Source: Tubulanus polymorphus
Taxonomy: Eukaryota > Nemertea > Palaeonemertea > Tubulaniformes > Tubulanidae
Reading direction: 5' to 3'
Length of the DNA stretch: 64,000 nucleotides
Assembly (NCBI RefSeq): GCF_964204645.1
Contig: NC_134033.1
Coordinates: 15,936,155 to 16,000,154 of the forward strand
Below, piece by piece: positions 52,901 through 64,000 of this stretch (positions within the stretch are counted from its first letter, which is position 1; each line of letters begins with the position of its first letter). A program made the position numbers and the translations under genes. Below the pieces are notes generated by a model. The model did no database searches and was not told the origin of the DNA. It was given only the letters and a program-made list of their open reading frames with translations.

Positions 52901-55573
52901 GTCATAGGGGGAATTATGAAGGAAGCCATATTTTTGGGAGGGGTCTAAACTAATAACTATTAGACAATTTGATGATTTCATAGGGGATTTACGGAGACAG
53001 TCATGTGTAATCTAAATGTTGTACATATGTCCAATTTATAGAGTATTAAAAATAGCTGTGATGATGCGTAGTGATACGCCGTCTGCCGGTGAAATGGCGT
53101 TATTCGGTCACCCGTTCATTCTGAATCTTCCTCATGTCTCCATGACGACCGATGTTTACAAAGCCGTACGAGACGCTTTACCGTTTCAACCCGACGACGA
53201 TTTCGACTTACTCTTAACAGACGGACGGGTGAGTAAACAATCATTCCTCGACTTGCCGAACTCTGGTACCCCTCGCAGAACAAGCTCCACTCTCAGAGCA
53301 ATCGTCGTGTAACAGGGTGGCGCCACTGACCTGCATAACCTGGACAACTCAGAGAATCAAAAATGTCTAGAAACAAATCAAGAAAAACTGTAGGGAATTT
53401 GACAAATTTTACCAAAAACCTGGAAAACTGTGGGAATTCAGATAATTTAGTCATCAAAAACCCACAATAAAAAAGAAAAACTATTATCTGATAGTTTGAA
53501 GTTTCTCTGATTCAGAAAACTTTCCCCAGGCGATTTGTAAATGGGCGCAAAGTGGCGCCACCCTGCGTAATAGATGTAAATCGATTGATATTTGTAGGGA
53601 TTGCGGTGCTCGCGATGTCTATACACGGATCATTGTCTTGGCTGTGAAATATCTCCGTACTCCGCGGAAATCATCTTTCAACCCAGTGATAATTTATGCG
53701 TGCGAGTCACGCATTTAACGGACGATCAACTAATGATCGCCGATGGTTGCGACGAGCACGAGTCAATGTCGGAATTACGCCCGGACACGCCCCTTACGCT
53801 ACAGGACTGCCTTTCCGCATTTACCGAAAGGTTGGTTTTTTAGAAATTTGTGAAGGGAAAGCGGCGAAGGGAAAATGATTAATCAAATTGTTCTGAATTT
53901 ATTTTTGCAGTGAAGTTTTGGATGAACAGAACCCGTGGTATTGTTCTGTTTGTCAGAAGTTCCAATGCGCAAAAAAAACGATGACAGTTTGGAGATATCC
54001 AGATTCGCTAGTCATTTACCTTAAAAGGTACCGGTCTCAAACTGAGCTCAAACTTCCCTAAGAACTGGCCTCAAACATCCCTTAAAAGACCGCCCTAAAA
54101 ACTGCCCTCAATCTTACCATAAACTTTCTTCAAACTTCCCTTAATAATTCCACTCACAGCCGTGTTGGAAGCATCTTTTGATTGCCACGGCCAATTGCCT
54201 ATTTTGCCACAGGTTGTAATATTGCTGCGGCGAATTTACTTCAATTTCATCACAAACATAGAACAGAAAGAGAAAAAAATGTCATTCAGTAAATTATTGG
54301 CACGGCTTTCGCCGCTGCAGTGGCTGCACTTCCAACGCCACTGACTCAAAGCTACCTATAACTTCCCTCAAACCTTCCTTAAACTGATCTTAATCTGCGT
54401 GTCTGTGTTCGGTTCAATAGAATATTTTACTATTTTCATCTTGTTTTTCAGGTTCGTTTTCCATGATTTCTCAAGCACTAAAATCGACGCGAAGGTCGTG
54501 TTCCCGATGGAGAATTTGAATCTGGATAAATTTGTTTGTTCGTCGGCTCCGGCTGAGAATCTAGTCTATAATCTACGCGCGTGTGTCTGTCATTTCGGAG
54601 GTATGTACTCATCGATCAGTGTCGGTGTCTGGTAGATCAGTGTCAGTCTACTGTAGATCATCACGTGCAGTCTACTGTAGATCTTAGTGTCAGTCTACTG
54701 TAGATCTTAGTGTCAGTCTACTGTAGATCATCACATGCAGTCTACTGTAGTTCTTAGTGTCAGTCTACTGTAGATCATCACATGCAGTCTACTGTAGATC
54801 TTAGTGTCAGTCTACTGTAGATCATCACATGCAGTATACTGTAGATCTTAGTGTCAGTCTACTGTAGATCATCACATGCAGTCTACTGTAGATCTTAGTG
54901 TCAGTCTACTGTAGATCTTAGTGTCAGTCTACTGTAGATCTTAGTGTGTCAGTCTACTGTAGATCTTAGTGTCAGTCTACTGTAGATCTCAGTGTCAGTC
55001 TACTGTAGATCATCACATGCAGTCTACTGTAGATCATCACATGCAGTCTACTGTAGATCTCAGTGTCAGTCTACTGAATTTTCTGATATAATTTGAATAT
55101 ATTTTTAGGAGTAAGCTGTGGTCACTACACGTCGTACAGTAAACACCCGACATTGAATGAATGGTTTTATTTGAACGACGAATCCATTACGCAGCAGCGC
55201 CCCCTGGAGGATGATTATTCGAATGCGTATATACTATTCTACCAACGAGCCGGTATGTGTGCGTTTTTTTGAGTTGAGTTTTAGAAATATTTATCGCGAA
55301 AGCGGGTCCTTCACTGTCAAGATCTTTATGTTATTTGCAGATACCGAGAGCGAACTCGTCATGCCGACGAAATCCATATTCGAGGATTTGGAAATTCGCG
55401 AGGGTTCTCCGATCGGGGTGAACGCCTCCTCGACCGCGGAGCCACCCTCATCCTGCTCCTCCTCGATGGCAGTCGTCCCCTATCAACCGATCACCGAGGA
55501 AGCTATTAATAATCTGTTGCTAGGGTTACAGAGGAACGATGTCGAAGACGCGGAAATGGACGAAGATAAATGA
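46946..55573 (+). CDS. USP-family deubiquitinase (USP4/15/32-like) with a RING-like insert
   Basis: Thirteen phase-consistent exons (46946-47129, 47653-47930, 48705-49997, 50403-50496, 51136-51347, 51799-52422, 52694-52809, 53042-53228, 53598-53830, 53911-54027, 54452-54600, 55109-55252, 55341-55573) give 1,287 residues. Cysteine box GLNNLGNTCFMNAGLQCLLS has Cys79; the histidine box GGVSCGHYTSYS has His1168; the third catalytic position is Asn1185 (FYLNDES), as in USP32-type enzymes. QHDCQEFLALVLDSLHEEL follows the usual pattern. The USP zinc ribbon is CSVC (588/591) with CSVC (1085/1088). Two inserts stand out: about 390 Ser/Asp/Ala-rich residues in exon 3, and a RING-like Cys cluster at 867-911. 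No N-terminal DUSP or UBL domain precedes the catalytic core, unlike USP4/11/15. It removes ubiquitin from substrates; the substrate is unknown. The tail is acidic (DAEMDEDK). Confidence 0.93.
47950..48460 (+). repeat. ~40-bp tandem repeat in USP intron 2
   Basis: Repeated 'gtctaggggctggctccata' and 'gtcaaggggctagttccgca' words, about 12 imperfect units, beginning just after the donor at 47930. The 3' end runs into a 'gtcttaagtc' foldback remnant at 48450-48590. Confidence 0.85.
50945..51055. mobile_element. Palindromic element, 'aactgtggaactgg' family, full copy
   Basis: Left end ggacccagttccacagttgt; right end ttggaactggaccc. The centre is gagttaactctgag / gttagttcattttcaatgag. The element is a near-complete ~110-bp palindrome. 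Copies: 4270-4700 (several), 5208-5305, 7187-7264, 17055-17260, 17400-17480, 42615-42722, 44610-44725 and 60375-60476. Confidence 0.75.
52815..53005 (+). repeat. 'gatgatgtcatagggg' repeat, about 2.5 copies, in USP intron 7
   Basis: ~85-bp units containing tttgatgatgtcataggggg and a 'ggaggcagccat' segment begin just after the donor of exon 52694-52809. Two related units lie at 14895-15020 in the kinase gene, and partial ones at 5845 and 6160. Confidence 0.7.
53313..53565. mobile_element. MITE, CAGGGTGGCGCCACT family, full copy
   Basis: A 253-bp element with perfect 15-bp inverse termini, cagggtggcgccact and agtggcgccaccctg, in the intron between USP exons 8 and 9. No open frame. It gives the clearest definition of the family ends. 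Confidence 0.8.
54626..55078 (+). repeat. 23-bp minisatellite in USP intron 11
   Basis: About 18 copies of cagtctactgtagatcttag plus tgt, with a second variant (catcacatg in place of cttagtgt) interspersed. It fills the intron, ending about 30 bp before the acceptor of exon 55109-55252. Confidence 0.92.
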
Positions 55574-55807
55574 GATAGCGACGTAGAAGGATAAACACGG
55601 TTTTGGCGGTTACGGGGTTAACCCCCGATTGTGCGAAAAAAAATTGTGCGAACAAAAACTAAACATTCTGCGGAAAAAAATGATGTAAATGAGGGTCTTA
55701 GTGATAATTGATTATTTCATTGCCTTTACGGCAGGGGCTAATGCCATCTTCAGGTTGTAAATGTTTAAAGAAAATGAATGTCGTAAAAAAAGTGGACCAT
55801 GTACTTA

Positions 55808-55813
55808 AATAAA
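55808..55813 (+). terminator. Candidate polyadenylation signal of the USP gene
   Basis: AATAAA 235 bp after the stop codon, the first such hexamer downstream. It directly abuts the foldback element that starts at 55811. Confidence 0.5.
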
Positions 55814-55947
55814 CGGTGGAGCCTTGTTATTACGACCTAGTGGATGTAACAAATTACTATTTCATCTGAAATCGAAGAATTTCGGTTATAACGAATGGAT
55901 TTTCCGGAACCGTGGAGTTCGATTTGTAACGAGGTTCCGCCGTTTAT
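55811..55947. mobile_element. Foldback element, 'cggaacctcgttac' family
   Basis: The left end aaacggtggagccttgttat and the right end gtaacgaggttccgccgttt are inverse of one another. The same terminal sequence is multiplied at 39830-40600. Confidence 0.7.
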
Positions 55948-56369
55948 AACATAACATCCTGCCACCAGTGAACACAGTATTACACTCACACATACCGTAC
56001 GGGAAATCCCTTCATTAACCCTTTCACATCCATATGTCATCAGTGATCCTCTTATTAACCCTCTCACATCCACGTGTCATAAACCGGCGAAATATCAGAT
56101 CGGATCGTCTGAAGTCACGATTTTGACCCTCAGGTTGAGTTGAACTCGAGCAGCTATATTTTGAAATGCTTGTATATTGCGTATTTGTCTATTAGCTGGT
56201 AGTACTACGGTCAAACTGTGGGTTAAGTTGTCATGGGATGAGTAACATTTTAACATGTTAACCTAGGCGTAGAATCGGTTAAACGAGATGGATTGTACTT
56301 TATGGGTTCAAACTTGTTTGATTTGAAGTACGAGTTTTTGCTACTAATTTATTACAGCTTCTGTACTTG

Positions 56370-56645
56370 GTACAGAACTGTGGAATCCTGTGGAATCGTG
56401 TCTAGACTGAAGAACTGGCTCCTGAATTGCGAAATCAGGTCTAGAGCTGTGAAACTGGGTCCAAACTGTAAAATGAGGTCCTGAACTGAGGAATCGGCTC
56501 CAGAACTGTGGAACTGGATCCAGAACTGTGAAACTGGGTCCAGAACTGTGAAACTTGATCCATAACTGTGGAACTGGATCCAGAACTGTGAAACTGGGTC
56601 CAGAACTGTGAAACTGGGTCCAGAACTGTGAAACTGAATCCTGTT
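56370..56645 (+). repeat. 20-bp tandem repeat
   Basis: About 13 units of ctgtggaactgggtccagaa with variants. The unit resembles the terminus of the 'aactgtggaactgg' palindromic family and probably derives from it. Confidence 0.85.
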
Positions 56646-58202
56646 GTGATTTACTGTAATGTGTTCTAGTGTAAATTGATGTTAGTTGTAAGGATGAAAA
56701 TGGATTCAGTTCCATAAATTAAATATAACCAGTAACTTATTCATCAATTTCTCATTTCTTTTAAGTCGTCTGTTTAAAACGTAGTTTGTCATCGTTTTCT
56801 GCGGCGAGAATAAAAATATTTCACCGAAAAAAATCGAATTCATGTAAATTAACGAAATTTAGTTGCACAATCAATAATTATTTACAATGAAAATATATCA
56901 TTCAGTGACTGTATATTGATTTGATTTGTTTATTTTTTCAAATGATTGGTCATGCAAATATGACAGGTGGTCGAGTTTTACTTTTCCCGCGGTCAGACCT
57001 AGCCCATGTTCAGTTAAAATACTGAATTTGTTCGTCAGGTGGCGTTGTTGAAGATGTCAGATCCACAGGGTTGTCACTTCTCGCACATTTACATATACCC
57101 GATACATTGAATCACGTACTAACAAAGGAACACGTGGTCAACAGCATCATCCAAATTCCATGAGTTGTCCGGGTTTATGGTAGAATTTTCCAAGTCAGTG
57201 GCGCCACCCTGATCCAGTTCGTCGTGCATTTCACTACCACTTGTACCACAAAACCAATTTTCATGGACTTTCCCTTTAGAGAAGTCCATTTTGTTATCGC
57301 ATATGCAACTTTCTTCCTTCGGTACGAAATAACTTTCGAACGAAGCTTAGTTTCTCTTCGGAACTTTCAAAACATTCAATGCAGTAATAAAATCTATAAC
57401 CTAATTAAATTTCTTAGTTACTTATTTGTAGTTGTAGTTGGAACTAGATTTTGTTTCGGAAGAATATGCGCATTCGGCCGTGCTTCACACACGTGCGCGC
57501 CACACGACTCGCAGCTATGTGATCTGCGCACCGACCCCTCCCCCTCCCCTAATGCATACGTAATAAATGAATGACTCCTAAATGGGTTGGGTTTCTAGAA
57601 TCCTACAGCATTTTTTTTCTTTAATTTTGATAATGCATTTAACCGTACATCATCATGTAAATTTAGGAAAGTCCATCTTATTGTTTTGTCTGATATAAGG
57701 ATCTTCTATGATATCTGCACAGCATCCGATCCTGAATAAACCACCAAACATATTCACAATAAATAGAGATGACAATTTGACGCGTGTTTTTAGTTTACAA
57801 TAGATAAAATGCGTATTTATTCACATCTTTAAGATACAATAGTTGAATATGTACAATAAAATATACATGAAGTATAATTTACAATATCAAGAGATGCCTC
57901 TGCGACTCCAACCCGCGATAACAGAGGGCCTATACATTTCAAGAGCCCATCATGTCTCAAGAGGAGCCCCATACCGCGTGAAGGATACCCTGACTACCCA
58001 TCAGAAAGAGCCCCCACATCACCCGAGAGCTACCCCAACCATCCCTTCCGAGGAACCTCCCCCCATCCCTCAATAGAACTCGCTGCAACACACACCCGAA
58101 GGAGTCCCCCCAAATCTGCTCAGCTGAAGCCAATACCCCAAGGAGTATGCCAAATCTGCTCTGCAGCAGCCAACAACCCCAGGAGTCACCAAATCTGCAT
58201 AG

Positions 58203-58366
58203 GGGGTCATTCATTTATTACGTAGGCATTAGGGGAGGGGGAGGAGTCAGTGCAATTGCGTACTGTAATGCTTAATGTATATGAAAAAATGGCCGATTTT
58301 GCGTACAGAGGGGGAGGGGGGTTGAAAAATTCGAATCTTATGCGTACGTAATAAATGAATGATCCC
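58203..58366. mobile_element. MITE, 'tcattcatttattacgta' family, full copy
   Basis: Termini ggggtcattcatttattacg and (inverse strand) gggatcattcatttattacg, about 22 bp each with one mismatch, bound a 164-bp G-rich interior (gggggaggggggttg). End fragments occur at 16905-16955 and 57530-57590. On the minus strand its end supplies an AATAAA (58214-58219) about 185 bp past the NKAP stop. Confidence 0.8.
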
Positions 58367-58401
58367 TAGGTGAAGCCATCACCCCGGGTAGTCGCCCTGG
58401 T

Positions 58402-61302
<2,901 letters not shown>

Positions 61303-61884
61303 CTCTTATCATCAGTTTCATTCATACAACAATAAAATTTGATTGAAAAACAAGTTAAAAGGCAGTATGTCACATGAAAGGATTCATTGAATTGAATTGG
61401 CAACCCAATTCAATTCACTCTTTATTATACTATATTTGCTTCATACCGGGCTAGCTCTAGCGGACTCGTCTCCACTTTGTATCTGCATCCTCATCCTGTA
61501 TATGGCCTCAATGTTACATTTCTGTGGATAACTTGCACCGTTCCCCTGAACACTTAACTTGAGTTTCGCCACGGGGAGCAGCCGGAACAGTATGAGACTC
61601 CGAACAGAAAACTAACATTGAATACATACTTTAAACTCAGTTTTTTAATTCATATCGCATTTTATTAATTCAGAAGAAATAACTACGCGGATAACCTGGA
61701 AATTGCGCATCTCGAGTGGCGGCTGGGTTTGAAATATCGCGGGTTCGAACTGCCTTGACCGTCAAGTGCTGCCGCTATATTAAGCGTAGCCGGTGAAAGT
61801 GTGAACTAACTCGCCTTCCACATTAATCGGTTGTCCCGGGTTGTAAAATGGGGAACGAAAAAGGAGTCATATCAAACTGCAGAG
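61303..61884. other. Upstream of NKAP, no feature recognised
   Basis: Holds the expected NKAP promoter and 5' UTR, but no clear core-promoter motif. 61730-61760 has a B-box-like gcgggttcgaactgcc without a tRNA fold. Confidence 0.4.
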
Positions 61885-63385
61885 TGCGCACGGGGCCGTG
61901 CGCAGGAGGCCGCGCGCAGGGGGCCGCTTTAATAAAGTGAAAACCACACGATATTATTTACGAAACGGCAATACATATACATAGTAGTATGCGATATGAA
62001 ACTACTCCTACTTCTACCAATTAATCGTCTGCTTCGGCCGTCGGGCCGCGTCTTAAAAGTTTTAATAGTTTTACTTGTCTTCTGCTGGATAGGTGCGCAG
62101 GGGGCCGCGTTTTAAAAGTTTTAATAGTTTTACTTGTCTTCTGCTGGATAGGTGCGCAGGGGGCCGCGTTTTAATAGTGTAAATAGTTTTACTTGTCTGC
62201 TGCTGGATAAGTGCGCAGGGGGCCGCGTTTTAATAGTGTAAATAGTTTTACTTGTCTTCTGCTAGATAGGTGCGCAGGGGGCCGCTATATTTCTATTTGA
62301 TTCTGAACTAATAGTTTTACTAAGTTTTACTTGTCTTCTGCTGGATAGGTGCGCAGGGGGCCGCGGTTTAATAGTTTTACTAAGTTTTACTTGTCTACTG
62401 CTGGATATGTGCGCAAGGGGCCGCGGTTTAATAGTTTTACTAAGTTTTACTTGTCTTCTGCTGGATAAGTGCGCAGGGGGCCGCGTCTTAAAAGTTTTAA
62501 TAGTTTTACTTGTCTTCTGCTGGATAGGTGCGCAGGGGGCCGCGTTTTAAAAGTTTTAATAGTTTTACTTGTCTTCTGCTGGATAGGTGCGCAGGGGGCC
62601 GCGTTTTAATAGTGTAAATAGTTTTACTTGTCTGCTGCTGGATAGGTGCGCAGGGGGCCGCGTTTTAATAGTGTAAATAGTTTTACTTGTCTGCTGCTGG
62701 ATAAGTGCGCAGGGGGCCGCGTTTTAATAGTGTAAATAGTTTTACTTGTCTTCTGCTAGATAGGTGCGCAGGGGGCCGCTATATTTCTATTTGATTCTGA
62801 ACTAATAGTTTTACTAAGTTTTACTTGTCTTCTACTGGATAGGTGCGCAGGGGGCCGCGTTTTAATAGTGTAAATAGTTTTACTTGTCTTCTGCTGGATA
62901 GGTGCGCAGGGGGCCGCGGTTTAATAGTGTAAATAGTTTTACTTGTCTGCTGCTGGATAAGCGCGCAGGGGGCCGCGGTTTAATAGTTTTACTTGTCTTC
63001 TGCTAGATAGGTGCGCAGGGGGCCGCAAGATTTCTATTTGATTCTGAACTAATAGTTTTACTAAGTTTTACTTGTCTTCTGCTAGATAGGTGCGCAGGGG
63101 GCCGCGGTTTAATAGTGTAAATAGTTTTACTTGTCTTCTGCTGGATAGGTGCGCAGGGGGCCGCGGTTTAATAGTTTTACCATAGTTTTACTTGTCTACT
63201 GCTGGATATGTGCGCAAGGGGCCGCGTTTTAATAGTTTTACTAAGTTTTACTTGTAAATTTCTGCATTATTGGTAAAAAATCATCGTTTCGTCTAGCATC
63301 ATATACCAGTTCTCACTTTACAATACCCGGCCCCCTGCGCACCCATTGAGCGCAGGGGGCCGCAGCGGCCCCCTGCGCACTCTGC
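61885..63385 (+). repeat. 59-60-bp minisatellite between NKAP and POLD3
   Basis: About 20 units of 'ggtgcgcagggggccgcgtt' plus 'ttaatagtgtaaatagtttt' plus 'acttgtctgctgctggata'. Larger blocks of five to six units are themselves duplicated: the series around 62040-62340 recurs at 62480-62830. The array ends in a perfect hairpin (63328-63362). Confidence 0.92.
63328..63362 (+). other. Perfect GC-rich inverted repeat (hairpin)
   Basis: CGGCCCCCTGCGC and its exact inverse GCGCAGGGGGCCG are separated by a 9-nt loop (acccattga). A third arm, cggccccctgcgcac, follows at 63366. It sits 55 bp upstream of the POLD3 start codon. Confidence 0.85.
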
Positions 63386-63416
63386 AGACAGACCCCACTC
63401 CGAAAAAGAAACTGAG

Positions 63417-63464
63417 ATGTTTTTGGAGAATTTGGACGAATTTATCAACGATGAAAACAAAGTT
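63417..63464 (+). CDS. POLD3: POLD3, first coding exon (gene continues past right edge)
   Basis: A 48-bp exon reads MFLENLDEFINDENKV and ends at a GTAAGT donor in phase 0. Human POLD3 begins (from memory) with ..LYLENIDEFVTDQNKI, followed by an exon starting VTYKWLS, so sequence, length and splice phase all agree. POLD3 is the p66 accessory subunit of DNA polymerase delta that binds PCNA through its C-terminus. The next exon (VTYKWLS-like) is not found in 63465-64000. The call rests on 16 residues plus the exon boundary. Confidence 0.75.
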
Positions 63465-63579
63465 GTAAGTTTAGAACGAGCTTCAATAAAACATAATTAC
63501 GAAACCACCGAAATAAAAACTTGTCAATTTATGGAATTCTGAATTTTTGGGCGCTCCCGCAAATTTTTCACTCAGCAGG

Positions 63580-63912
63580 GGCTTGTAAACTGGCTTGAAT
63601 TTTATTCTGGGTTGTTGATAATCTCGAGAGAATAGCGCTGAATATGAACTGCGAATAAATTCAAAATATCACGGAAATACCTTGTGTTGATATTGTTTAT
63701 TTATCCGCTACAAAGTTCCGATAAACAATTGGTCGTTACATATCCGGGGCGCCTTAGTGTATAAAAATAACAAGGGATGAAACGGCTTCTGATTTGCCGG
63801 TGACCGTATTGATGCGGTGCAATCCACTGCGCATGTTCAAATTCAGTGCCATTCTCGCGAGATTATCAACAACATCTGGAGAAAAAATCGAACCTAGTTT
63901 ACAAGCCCCTTT
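63580..63912. mobile_element. Foldback element with ~75-bp inverted termini in POLD3 intron 1
   Basis: The left arm (ggggcttgtaaactggcttg .. gataatctcgagagaatagc) is the near inverse of the right arm (ttctcgcgagattatcaaca .. ctagtttacaagcccc). The interior of about 180 bp has no open frame. I see no other copy in the window. Confidence 0.75.
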
Positions 63913-64000
63913 GTTCAAATCATGGCGGGGACATGGACTCTAAAACTCATAAGTCCATGATGTTCAAATCGAGTCAAACAAAAAGTAAAATTCACATGCT

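Noticed and set aside
61885-63385. A CRISPR array, because of regular 59-60-bp spacing
   Set aside because: The whole unit repeats, including the would-be spacers, and the genome is animal.
63840-64000. A second POLD3 exon near the right edge
   Set aside because: No VTYKWLS-like sequence in any frame; the stretch is partly the arm of the foldback element.

Overview
This window is eukaryotic: about 64 kb of an intron-rich, AT-rich genome of an invertebrate animal. The proteins are clearly metazoan. The many short spliced exons, the non-vertebrate sequence divergence and the dense load of small palindromic repeats fit a marine invertebrate such as a lophotrochozoan, but the species cannot be fixed from the sequence. 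There is no operon structure, and the longest open frames on the minus strand are minisatellites rather than genes. I rebuilt the genes by joining splice sites (AG acceptor, GT donor) so that reading phase is kept from exon to exon.

Layout from left to right. (1) 956-30273, minus strand: a STE20 germinal-centre kinase of the TNIK/MINK1/MAP4K4 (misshapen) type, about 29 exons, whose last citron-homology exons lie beyond the left edge. (2) 31264-33859, plus: a mitochondrial transcription termination factor (mTERF) family protein with a mitochondrial presequence and a coding 27-bp minisatellite tail. It stands head to head with the kinase across a 1-kb region with YY1-like and ETS-like motifs. 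(3) 39377-45149, minus: TMEM164, five exons, complete. (4) 46946-55573, plus: a complete 13-exon ubiquitin-specific protease with a large low-complexity insert and a RING-like zinc-binding insert. It is head to head with TMEM164. (5) 58403-61302, minus: NKAP, seven exons, complete, tail to tail with the protease. (6) 63417-63464, plus: the first coding exon of POLD3 (DNA polymerase delta subunit 3), running off the right edge and head to head with NKAP.

The genes are unrelated housekeeping or signalling functions: JNK/Wnt-linked kinase signalling, mitochondrial gene expression, ether-lipid acyl transfer, deubiquitination, splicing/transcription and DNA replication. I see no sign that they form a pathway. 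The shared feature is compact divergent promoters.

Introns and intergenic DNA hold two kinds of repeat. The first is at least seven families of short non-coding foldback or MITE-like elements with terminal inverted repeats, including a piggyBac-like one flanked by TTAA. The second is a large set of minisatellites (20, 23, 34, 59, 60, 66, 71 and 88 bp units and others). Several minisatellites have plainly grown inside a dispersed element. No transposase or reverse transcriptase gene is visible. The unusual points I rate highest are the RING-like insert in the protease, the coding minisatellite of the mTERF gene, the TTAA-flanked MITE family, and arrays born inside transposable elements.
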